DNA of 64,000 nucleotides, from assembly GCA_022747635.1 (NCBI GenBank), contig JAKTNV010000004.1, forward strand, positions 17,980,969 to 18,044,968. Direction: 5' to 3'. Each line of letters begins with the position of its first letter. Positions within the stretch are counted from its first letter, which is position 1. This DNA comes from Hetaerina americana. Taxonomy: Eukaryota; Arthropoda; Insecta; Odonata; Calopterygidae. This document shows positions 22,626-34,527 of this stretch, in pieces. Both the position numbers and the translations under genes were made by a program. The notes under the pieces were generated by a model. That model saw nothing but the letters and a program-made list of their open reading frames with translations. It was not told the origin of the DNA and searched no databases.

Positions 22626-25600
22626 GTGAGTGCTGTGCATTTCATTTATTTTTCACTATTCTCCGCCATCGTCCCGCGTGTTGTGTGTTTGGCAGTGGAC
22701 GGCGACGATCGTAGGGATGCCGGCGCATCAGTGACCCAGTGCTGTATTTAGTTAGTTGGCAAGTGAGAGTGTGTGCATTCAACAGAACGATCAATAATGC
22801 CCCCCCTTTGACAGCCTGCTCTTTGAAACCATACGAGCATGAATGGCATTCAGTTATTGGGTAACTTCCTTTATTTACGTAGTAAATAGCTGCAACGAAA
22901 TACATATTTCAGTGATGCATTCTTCGCGGTCGTTCGTATGATGCTACCTTAAAATGGTATATTGCAAGGGGAAATGAGCCGGTTTTTTCAGCCGTAGTCT
23001 TCTTCAAAGTGCCGGTTTAAACGTTTTTAAACGTATTTAGTGCCATTGTCGCGTTGTGAACTCAGTGAAAGGCTGCATCGACTCATGTATTTTAGCCATC
23101 CGTAGCACTTTGGCCCACGTGTTGACGTACATATTTTGTAAGTGGCAAATAGGCTTCGGTTTATCTTGGAGGTGCCTTGTTGACTCAAGTGTGATTTCTT
23201 GACGTGGAGAGAACGTCTAGTTTATTAGAGACCTAGTGTTTACGTTCAGCTTTTTATTTGTCATTCCTTTTTGCCAGGGAAAGTTTTTGTGTTCATTCGG
23301 TTTCGACATGTCTTAACTTATCTAGAGCCGTAGTTTGTCATCGCCCGTGGTTAGATTTTGTGTTCTTCTCTGATAAGTTATTCGTGCAGTGCCATCCGTT
23401 TTAAAACCGTACCCCCGCGATTTTTCTTCGACTTTCGTGGTTAGAAACATTGTGGAACGGGGAAAACCGATTGGGTTCCTTGTGCAGTTGAAAGATTTGC
23501 GGGCAGCGCTCCTTTGCCAAGTCCTACCCCTTCTGCACTAATTGCATTTCTTCGTAAAATTGCTCTTCGCTCCAGTTAAACGCCGAGACATGGTGTCATA
23601 TCAGCCCGTGGATAAGTGCCGAGTCGCGCCAAGTTAGGACACACTTCCATCGTGGAAGACGTTAAAACTTCGCGTATTTCTGGGACGCTCGCTGTTGGTA
23701 ATCGCTGTTTACGTATGCCGGCGCACTACCGCGTGCGGAGAATTTCTCAACCGTTTCTGGTGCTTTTCGCGTTTCTTTTTTTTTCGTCGTCGTCGTCATG
23801 CACTCGAAGTGCCACTTTTTTCCCGATCGCCCGCGCGGCCTGCCAAACCTCTCCACCGCGAGCCACAGTCCCTTTCCAGCGTGCGGCCCGCGCTCTTTCC
23901 TACCCAACCCCATTCCCTTAAACGCGTCCTTGGCAACCCTTTACGGGATAATGTGATAAAGCAGAGCGCGGGCACTATTTTTAACATTGTGTGTGTATGG
24001 ACGGAGAGTCCCATCCTCCCTCTCCCTGTGAACCCCCGTCCCCTCTCTCACCCGTTCCTGGATCCCTCGTCCCTCCCCACGTTTTCGCCCCTCGTGCGCG
24101 CTCCTTCCCCTCCACTCCCGTCCTCCTCCCCGGGGCGCCTCGATCGATACGCTGCTGTTGTCCCGACGGGCGGACTCAAAACTCCGTGAATTTAATCGCT
24201 CGGCGAGAAACGGGGCGACGAAAAAAAACAACACGAGATTGATAAAGGACATGGGAGAGTTCTCTTCCACGCGGTATCCTCACCAAAGACATAATTATTG
24301 ACATTTTGTTCCGTTTTAATCTCAATTTTTTTCGCGAGATAAAAATAACTAGCGCCGGAGGGATCTATTTCGGAAATGATTCACCTTATGGGAATGTCCG
24401 GATTGGTTAGTTGTTTACCTTTGCGTTGTGGGGGAATTTTACGGAGGATCTTGTGCTCGCACTGCCGTTTTATTTTTAATTGTATGGGCATTCGATATGG
24501 CTTACACAATATTCAAGTTACGGCTTGTATGGATTTGAATTGGCAAAGTTCACTTGTTCAATTAGATTTGTATGACAGTTCAATAAATAAATCGTTTGTT
24601 TGGTTAGCCAATTGCTGTTTAACAGAGCAGTTTCAAAAATTCTATTTATAGATGCTGTTCTCTTATTCGTTTTGTTTGAATTTTAACGTGCCTGCATATT
24701 TTCTTTCGCCATCTGACTTTTGGTGCTTGTTCGTCTTATTGCAAGTAACCGGCGTCATGGAATTCGTGGAGCTTTGGGAGTAATTTCTTTTCACGTCGAC
24801 TATGTTTGTAAATTATTTATTTGTGGCACGGGGGTCGAGCTCACTGTTTGACCGTTGCCTCGCGCGCTGGATTTTTAAAACGTGGTTCTTCTAATTTTTC
24901 AATTTAGAACACGTTACGAATGCTGCGTGAGGTTCTTCTCCGGCCCCACGTTTACCACAAACGTTCTCCCTCTCTCGCTCGGATGTCCCACATACAAGAA
25001 GACGACTCTCGCGGCGCGTGCTGTGAGGCCAACCCACTCCCACCACGCTCTCCTCCATTCCCTCCTCCCTCTTGCCCCCGGCAACGTTTTCGTGAGCAAC
25101 GAAAGTAAAAGTCAGTTTTGCCGTAGGTCGTCTTCGAGTTGGCGGGAAGCGGGGGCAAATATTCGGCTCTTGGTGACGACGGCACGACGGCGGAATCCTC
25201 GTCCTCCCGCCTCTCTCTCTCTCCCCCCCACCCCATCCACCCTAAGTCATTCCACTTTCTTCGACCGACGCGAGACGTCTGTCGAACCTCCACCCATTCC
25301 TTTTCTCCGATCATCCCATCCAACTCGGAATAAAGAATTGAGGAGGGCAGGGAAGATGAGTAGTTTTTATAGGCAGTTTTGTAGGGTAAATAATTTCCCC
25401 TCCCAATCCACTCCCATACGTATTTTCTTGTGCCTTGATGCAATCTTACATGATGAAATACCATGGAATTTAAGTGTTTGTGATACCTCCCTTCGTCCCC
25501 TTGCTCGTCCAATCATAATCCTAAAGGTCATTTGCCTTCGCAATATACTTATCTGTAGAATGTCAAAAAAGCGGAATCGAGAGTGACCCGCCCTTGATCT

Positions 25601-28350
25601 AAGCTGACGGAAAATAGGGGGTTTTAGAGGGGTCCGTCCCTAGATAATGGTATGCGTCTACTACGAAAATAGAGCTTAGAGCACTCTGTTGTAAGTTAAT
25701 ACAGCCACAATTTGTACGGATTAAATTGCTTAAAGAGTAATACTGCTTAATGTGCTGTGTTAATGCGAACTAATAAGGCGAAACCATTACACTTTACCTG
25801 ATACAGCTATAACATTCACTTTCCCAATTATTTTATCTTCGGAAGAACATACCTGACCTCCCAAATTGTTGATACTCTTTCCCCAATCCTTATAGTTACC
25901 CCAGTTCAAAGCAGTTCCTTCCTCTTTGTTTCGGAACCCATTCGTACTTTAGTACCAACAGATTCCGTGTAATATTTCGCACAAATGCCCGTCCTTTATC
26001 CTCAGCGATACATTTGGTGCTATAGATCGCTTTCATACTCATGTATGACCGTGTTGATATTTGTAATGTGTGCTGTTGTTTTTCAATAGTCGTGATAGTA
26101 AACACTCCATCGGATTCTACGCCCGAATGGTAGGATTCATAAAAACATACTCGACTGGATGGAAACGGTCGACCCGTTGACCTTTTAGTTGCCGTATCGT
26201 ATTATATGTATGGTAAAAGTCGATTTCATTCTGAAAATTGAGCGAGGGACAGTGAAGGTTCATGACTGTTCACCAGATGCCAGGAATCTGTTTTCTATAA
26301 TTAAAATTAGATTGCCCCGAAGTGTCTTCACTCGACAACGTGGATTTTAACTCATTCTGAAAAACTGTCCAATAAGTTTCAGGTCGATTATTTTATGGTT
26401 AATTCTGTTGATCGAAACGCTTTAAAAGATTGTATTACTTTTCTGTCAAGTTAGTTTTATCACCTGTCACTGCAGTGCGATATCGGCCAATATCTTAATA
26501 GTTAAAAAAAAACCGAAAGCATTCACCTTATTCTGTAACATTGGTGTGGTGGAAGAGAGAGCAGTTTTTTAGTCCTCGAATCTCTGAAGTTCATTCTCTC
26601 TGAGCAACTATCGCGTTCTGTCGGATCATAAAAAATGGACATGGACCTTAGGAGTTTGATCGTATTTTTCCTTGCTCTCCTTTCCGGTCTCCAGTTCGAG
26701 AGTTCTCATGGCTTCGTATCGTCCGTCGTCCACTTATCTGCCCTCGTCTCCAAATGGCACATTGCAATGTAGAGCGATGTTTGACTCTTCAACAAGGCCT
26801 CACTTATGGATGGCGCAGTAGCCATTCTATCATTCCCCTGATAGGCCCCACGGTGTGGTTTCCTCTCCACGCTGCCTTTTACTATCTCGTGAGTGTTCGC
26901 CGACAAAGCCTTTAATTCAACCCCTATTTGAATACTGAAGCTCATAGTTCCGCTTGGTATCGCTTTTAAATGTTGACTTTGCTGTCGTTGGACCAGTGCG
27001 CGCGTTGTTTTTCGCACGGGTATTGTTGACTTTGCAATGCTAATTTTTTCGACGCGTTCCCACGCGTCTGCAGATTTTTTTTGAATTAGCGAACAATGCG
27101 TCGTTTGAAGCCGATGCGTCGCTCGGTCGCCCTTTCGTATATTTTTTGCCCTCGTCGCGATTTTCGTGGGTCTTTCGGTCAAGATGCTAAGCCGAATCTC
27201 GTTCCTATTCTCCCTTCCCCTTCTGTGAGAGTTCCGTTTCCGCTTTAAGCTCGCTATCGTCAAAACCATTTTGGGCCGGTTCGCTGATCCGTGAGAAGAC
27301 GGTGCCCAGTGGGTATTCTGGGCTGGGGAGGAGGAGAGAGAGGGATTCTGGCCGCGAACACTTCGCCTTATTCACCCTTAGTCATTTTTCGCGTAAGCTT
27401 GGGATTTTCAACGAAAAAGCCGCCATCGTATTTCGTGCGGGACGATCCTCCTCGAGGGTGTGAGGGGCAGGCGTTGGAGGTAATCCCGTACATATTCAGT
27501 TTTCGAGATTTTGGGCAGGGTAGAGGAAAGGAAGGTTTTGCAGTCCGCAAATCGCCGACAGGGGAAAGCTTATGGACACGTTTTGGAAATGAGAAGTGGC
27601 AAGTTGGTTGGCAGAGACTGATGAATCGGCTCCATCTCCTAGTATAGAGCTGGAAAGAGGTTCCTTTTGAATGTTTTGACGGTTAAAGTATCATCGAAAG
27701 GTGTTGACGAATAAAAAAATTGGCTCAATAGCTTTCAGTGCATCAAAAGTGATGCAGTTTATTAAATTATTCTTATTAATTAATATCTATCATTCATTAG
27801 ACTTTGACAGGAAAACGCATTTAGGGGAAGCGCTTCCATTGGGACTTCCTGTCTAGATATTTTATTTAGAAATATATTGTATTTATAATTTATGAATTAT
27901 GGTTTCTGGCATACAGGATTGTATTTTCCCCCATAAAATAGACTAGTTTTCTTTTGATTATTCCTACGAATGCGCTATTGTATAGACATATACTTGGATT
28001 TGTCGTCTATCTGAGCAATGAAGTACCTAAACTTTACCTTAGAATGATTGCAAATGAAAGAAATTATGTAATTCTGAACTCTTTTTATTGAGTTTATTTA
28101 CTTCATACTAGGGATCTTCCTCTGTATTCGAACATCTTTGTTTTCTCTAGCTAATCCTCGGGACTTTTTTTAAATAACAATTACATTTTTGCTGATAGCA
28201 TTGATTCCATTCCCACGGGACCACTCTATTTGAGGATCAATCGTCCTTTATTCCGTTTGTTATTTTGAAGTTCAACCTTCAGGGTTCGAATTCGTTCTCT
28301 GCCATCCACTCGAAGATCATAGTTTTCCATCGGAGAATCCAGTTTCGTCC
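22626..28350. other. Proximal intron, GC islands in AT-rich DNA
   Basis: C-rich islands occur at about 23780-24150 and 24940-25340. The 187-codon minus-strand frame at 26706-27269 is Lys/Arg/Thr/Ser-rich, without a domain or splice context, and is not called as a gene. No repeat family was recognised in this segment. Confidence 0.4.
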
Positions 28351-28619
28351 CGGCGTCTAAGGAACAGTCGCGTGTGTGTGTGAGCGCGCGAGCGTGCCTT
28401 CCCTCCTCGCTTGCTCGCGTCGATTCGACCGGTGCCCTAAGTTTCCAAGATTCGAGCGACCAGAATATCGGGCGAAAACCTCTCGGCACGGTGCTCGTAC
28501 GTAGTGATGCATCTCTCTCCCCCTCCCTCCCTCGCCTCTCCGGTTCCCTTCCTTCCTCCTCCTATCTTTCCCATCTCGCCACATGCGTCACATAGTTTTA
28601 TTGCCCAGGCAGCGGAGTG

Positions 28620-28855
28620 AAAAAGTGAAGAGATTGTTGGGCGTTGGGGGAGAGAGCGGCCGGGCTGGCAGAAGAGATGGTGGTAGTTTAGGAGCGGGCA
28701 GGAGGGAGTGGGGGGAAGGGCGAGCGGGGCATAAGGGTGTGAGGAGTGCGGGGAGGTGGGGGTGTTTGTGGGCAGGAAAGGAAGCTGAGAGAGGCGGGAG
28801 GGTTGAAGGGAGGGAGGTGGTTGTGGGGGAGAGGGGTTTGAGGGTCTGGACGGCA
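28620..28855 (+). other. G-rich tract with G-quadruplex potential
   Basis: Repeated GGG to GGGGGG runs separated by short linkers fill this stretch on the + strand, the opposite skew from most islands in the window. An RNA transcribed in the ftz-f1 direction would carry the G-runs. The 97-codon frame across it is Gly/Arg-rich and compositional. Confidence 0.5.
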
Positions 28856-28899
28856 GCTTCGTTTGATTATAATTGACAATTGCGTGCGCTCCACTTGTT

Positions 28900-31800
28900 G
28901 CCCGGGGTCTCGTGGGAGACGATCGAGAGAAGTATGTAAGCGGGGTGCCGATGTTTGAGGGGAGTACGTACGTGCATGCGTAGCATGGCGTTTATTTTTT
29001 GGGGAGGGAGTTATGGGCTCTGTAAGAAGCAGCGTGGTGGGCGGCAGGGACCAGTGGGTCTTCTCGGCCGGATGCTCCACGTATTTGGCGGGACAGCATC
29101 TCGCGCGTGCCTAATGTTTCAAAGTTATTCGAAGGCAATATTTTTCGGCGTCAGTAATTCTCTTAATTTCTCGATGTGAGTAGTTGTAGATGTGGATATG
29201 TCAATCAAAGTACTTAAAGTTAGTCGTGGGTCCTGAGGTTACAGGATCCTGTATCTTAAAATTTAATATTTCTCCGCCGTGTTTTTTCGAAGAGCTATTC
29301 CTGATTGGTTGTAGGCCTTAAGCATTCCTGCAATTTTGGATTTCCAAATCTTTTCTGGCTGTGGATACTTCCTATTTTTTTATTATTCACGTCAGTTTTA
29401 TCTCCCACAAACTGTATAGTAGCTCGGTTTTAATTTTTGTCGTTCCATTATTCGATTCAACCGCCTTTGAATACTAGTTCTTGATTTGATGGATCAGCTT
29501 TCAGAGATGCCAGTCCTTTAGAACTCTTCTACATGTTTCTTACGAGTACCTACAAAAACGTTCAAACATTGGATGTTTTCACGTAGGTACTTCATGTGTA
29601 ATCTTTGCTACTTGCCTAGAGATTGACGCTAGTCAACGCAGAGAATATATCTCGAGTATCAGAACGCTCCCCCCATCCCGGTAAGCTCCGAGCTCAAGCA
29701 TCAAGATTGTGGAATTTAAAATAGCATAGATTATGTCACTCTTTCGCTTATCCACTGTACTAGGGAGTAGAACTGAAGTCCGCAGCAATCTACCAATGCG
29801 ATGGATCTTGTGTCTTTCTGGGGTTGGCGATGGCGAAAGGCAGGCAGGCATCGTAGGCCTCTTTCGGTCTTTCCTTTCCTCTCCCCCCACAGCGCTCTCT
29901 CTCTTTCAATCTCCTTCCCTCTCTCTCTCTTTCTCTCCACTCCGTTCCTTCGCCGCCTCAACCGACGCTGCTCCCTCATTTGTCTCACGATGATGACGTC
30001 ACATTTATCCCATTTCCCCCCCTCAACCCCGCTATCCCCATCCCTAGCACTCCCTTCCAGGCCCAGGTTCCCTCCTCCTCTCTCTATCTCTCCCTTCCTC
30101 CTTCACCTCCCCCAGTTACTTCGCTTCTTTTTCTCCTTCCTATTCCCCCTCGTCCCCCGCCTCGCTCTACGGTGGAGTCGAGTCTCTCTCGTGCCTGTCC
30201 ATTCCCGGCCACTATCCCCACCCTCCCAACCTAATCCGAGGACTGCTTTCCTCTCAGCCCTGCCCCCTCCTCCTCCTCCCTATCCGCAGGTTGGTTCCCG
30301 GCCCAAAGGGACGCCGTTTCGAGGTCTTGTTGGGTTATATTTCGTGGAAGTTACGACAGAAAATAATTATTCCTCGTGGAAGTTTGATTTTATGAGTATA
30401 TAATTTTTCTCAGTGGATGTAGTTCATTTCTGCTAAAGATTCGTGTAATGCTGTAATGAAATAATGATTTCTCGTCATTGTCCCCGTTGGACACACTGCG
30501 TTGATATATTTATTATGTGTTATTCTTGGAAATTATATTGTGTATTGTTCATTTTGACGCATCTGTTCGTCCAACACCTATTTTAAAATATTTTAGATGC
30601 AATTGCTTTCGTAATGTTACTCGGGAATTACTGTGGAGAATTTTCCGTATACAAATAGCCAGCCACATGAGACGGCGTCATTTGTTTTTAAGATCGTAAC
30701 TGGTATACTATTCCCGCCCAGCGAGTGTGGTTATGTTATATTCTCCAGAATTTAGGAATTTAATTTTAAAATTCAGGCTTCCATTTCATTTATAGATTGA
30801 ATTTCATCTAGATTGTGTAATGTATTCGATGATTAGATTTTAATTGCAGTGTCTTATCCAAGTAATTCGAAAGAAGGGTGACATTGTGGGGTTTCATTTA
30901 TTGGCAATGTCGCCGAATGCGACTTTGAATATTGTTTCGATCCATTTTTTATGTCCGCTCTTGGCTATAGCTTCCCATGATCACATCCAATGTCTCGCCT
31001 CTCGCGTATTTACTCAACTTTTCGTACGTTTCTGAAAACTCTATCGTTCCATTTTCTTTCCCTTTATTTTGAAAATATTTTGATAAACTCTGTGAAGAGT
31101 CCTTTGCATCACCTGCCGTTTCGGATGAAACAAGGGCTGAATATATATCTGCAGTTCGGCATCTTCATCTAGCAATAAATTTCGTAGTTGAAAAGTGTGT
31201 GGCTTGCGTCGCTCATTTTTATTACACGGTAACCTTCCCATCCAGGAGCTCGTTCGCGACAATAACATCCCCCCTCCACACGCGGACGACGAATAAAACT
31301 GACATCCTTCCATCTTTTTTTTTCGTTTTTCACTTGTTAGAATAAAAAACATTTCTCATCCCCTTCCACGTAGCGTGGGCTCACTTTTTTTTATCATCAT
31401 CTCAACGAGAAACGCGCACTTTCAGAATGCAGAAATGGGAGTTAGGCGTCTCCACCACCGCACACGCTTCTCCACCACGTATCCCACCTAATATCCTTGG
31501 ATTAAAGTTGGATGTAGAGCCGTGACCCCGTTTTTAATGTGATGGCGCCTCTTCCCGCCAGAATGAGCCATCGTCGCGCTCCTCGTGGATTACGTCCTCG
31601 CGCGGTGGGGCCGGCGGAGAGGGGGTGTGTCGGTGGGGAGAGGGGAAAAATCCCTATTCCCCGACCCCCCTTCGGCACCCTCCCCCCCGGGCGTCCATTT
31701 CACTCCCCCCCCCCCTTGCCCCGAAAACGAGACCTGTGCGATATTGAAATTTTGATGTCGAACCTCGATGTGAATTAATGTCAACGATATTGTGGTACTT

Positions 31801-34215
31801 CGGCATATCGAAAGACCTAGATAAACTCGGGGAGTTTGACTCGTAAATGATCGATTCTTACTGGATCGAATATGCTGCGGCTTCACTTGAAGGACGGGTC
31901 GTTTCTTAATTCTTATTCAAAACGGAGAGTTGCATTAGTTGACCGAACTAATTTAAACGGCGAATGAAATCTAATTGTGTTTATTAGTCCGATCCGTCGA
32001 TTAGGAAGGTATCTAAGTTCATCCTAGAGTCGAACCCTACCGTGCTTGTGGACTCATATGGATGGTTTTGATACCAAAGCGTATAAGTAGGCCTTACGGA
32101 AAAATTTTGTTGCTAAAATGGATCTTCCCCTTCCGTATTCGTTGTTGAAGACATCGACCAACATAACATGAATGTAGGGTATCTAAGAATTTCGGAGATA
32201 TTTTGGTATAGGAAGATATAGAATTTCGGGTACCTATCGAAAGTGTCTGGTTTTCTACGTCGACACGAATGCAAGAAGATCCCATCGGCTTATGCTGAAT
32301 ATAGGCATATAGTATATCGACATGCTGCACAGCCCAACACAAAACGCCTCTTCTCTCGGTGCGTGCGTTAAGTCACCACGTTCCCGCTCCTCCCCTCCCA
32401 CAATGCCACACCTCCCTCCCTCTCCCCCTCCCCGGCCGCCGAAACGCATACACCCAAATGGCATCCAACCGCTCAGCCGCCGCAACTCTTTTTGTCCCTC
32501 CGCCTCTCGGAGCCGTATTAGCCGCGAAAATATGGCGGCGCTACCACTTCCACAGAACTCTACCACCCCCCCCTCCTCCTCCCCTCCGACCCTCTTTGCC
32601 ACCTCTCCCCCTCCAAATCTCGCTTGCGTAACGCCGCCCCGAAATTTCGGACCAAAAGCGTTTCCAGTCGCGTGCATTGTGTCGTGTCCTCCTCCTCCGT
32701 CCCCTCTAACAGCTCCTCACTCTCCAGAATTCGCTCAGGTTATTCATCGGCCTGGAAAAATTCCCCCAACCCTATGTGTATTTGTGTGTGTGTCTCTGTG
32801 TGTGCGTGCACGAAAGGGCTTCCTTTCCCTCCTCTGTTTCTTTATTTACTTTCAGTTTGTTGTGCCGCGGGGATCTTTGTCTTTTTTCATTCTAATTCCC
32901 CTTTCCCTCCACTCCGGCGCGATGATCGCGTGACACGCCCGAATTTCGTATCCTCTCCCCTAACGGCGCCGTTTTTATAGAGGGGTAGGTAAGGTTCGCA
33001 TGCATCCCCGGCTCCAAGGTCGCGGCGTCGACCCCAACCCCCCTTCCCCGCTGGGTCGAGGGTCATCGATGAAACGGCAAATTGATCACTGTTGATTTCT
33101 CCCCTCCGTCTCGTGCATTTCGTCCCCTCTTCACGATTCCTCGTCACGTGACGTATGCACTCCTTATCTAAATTTAATTGCATTCGGGCCAACGTAGATG
33201 TAGGTGAATGATGCTGTAAATAGCCAGCGGGCATGCGACCATTGTTGAGAATGAGGCTTGGTCAAGGATGAAGTCCCCTACTGTGCGCCAAAACGCAGAA
33301 TTATTTTCCCCATCTATTCAGCTCAGTTTACATGTTATAATAGTCTCAAGAAAGGAACGATTTAGATTGGGCCTTCAACTGCTGTTTTATTAAGTTTTTT
33401 ACTGAGGAAATGGCTTAAGAAATATTTTGAGAAATAATTTTGAACTTTCTATTGACTGGTTTAGTTCATTAGTTTAACTTCATTGATTGGTTTAGTTTGA
33501 GTAAAACGTTTTATTATTTGTGTCGACACAAGTATAAGACGCACGTGTTGGTAGTTATCTAGTCTTGCAATTAGTGAGTCAAACAGTGGCAGTCTCAACT
33601 GGTGAATGCATCCTTATCATGGACAGCGCATGCGCGTGGTTCACGCATCTGTTCCTCAAATTTTAGGGTGGGTCTGCAGGCGGGTCTCCACAAATCGGCG
33701 CACGGTCGCAGTGTCCCATTGCCGTCTCCTCGGCGACGGCATAGTCTGCCTGCCCCTCCATCCTGACGCATTTTTCCGTCGTACATAATGACTCGTTTTA
33801 TTCGCGGCCGGCCACCAATGTTTCTCCCCCGGAGACGCTAATGGCCTGGCGAGTACGCTGTCGAGGAGGGACTCGTCCTCTTTCGTTCGCCTTCCCCTAG
33901 CCCCTTTACACCACCACCGAAACCCCTTCCGCTGTCTCATTACAACTCGCCGGCCCGACTGCTCCTTCCCCCTCCCGTAGGCCATTTCTCACTCCCTCCC
34001 TTTCTTAGCCCCTCCCTCTCTTCCTTTCTCCCCTGACGCGCCTCACTCCCGCTGCCCCTCCCCAACTCCACTTCGCAAAGACGCTTGGCTGCCTCACACC
34101 CTCCTTTTGTTGGGCTGGGCGGCGATCTTAGCTACGGATGACAACGATGTATCGACGTGTGATTGGTAGATGTAGTTCCTATTAGTATCAGTGAACATTT
34201 ATTAACGATACATGT
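28900..34215. other. Intronic AT/GC mosaic, no gene seen
   Basis: C-rich islands lie at about 29830-30300, 31540-31740, 32360-32730 and 33850-34100. A (GT)n-like tract is near 32778-32810. A short direct repeat (ATTGACTGGTTTAGTT at 33451, ATTGATTGGTTTAGTT at 33483) has a period of 32 bases. No exon is supported. Confidence 0.4.
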
Positions 34216-34220
34216 CATTC

Positions 34221-34296
<76 letters not shown>

Positions 34297-34483
34297 AAAT
34301 TACTGAACAGAGGGTCCGAGTTCGATTCGCGCGCAATCCTCTCCGGGTACCTGCAGCTCCACCCAAGCTATGTGATTTTTTGGGTACCAGGTCTTCTTGG
34401 AAAACCATATATGTGTATGTGTTTTATATGTGTATATATATAATATTATATATATGTGTGTGTACCCGATAAATCACATAGCT

Positions 34484-34526
<43 letters not shown>
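34221..34526. mobile_element. MITE-like element bounded by (AT)n/(AC)n microsatellites
   Basis: (AT)12 at 34221-34244 runs into (AC)25 at 34245-34294; a second (AT)20 lies at 34487-34526. Between them, 34365-34387 and 34462-34484 are 23-base inverted repeats matching at 21 positions, starting AAGCTATGTGATTT. The right arm ends three bases before the second (AT)n. A weak B-box-like GAGTTCGATTCG is at 34318-34329. The arrangement suggests a small inverted-repeat element inserted into a TA-rich site, or a SINE piece flanked by expanded microsatellites. Confidence 0.5.

Positions 34527-34527
<1 letters not shown>

Noticed and set aside
26706..27269. 187-codon minus-strand frame as a gene
   Set aside because: No recognisable motif, no flanking splice signals or initiation context that stand out, and no hydrophobic-core pattern.
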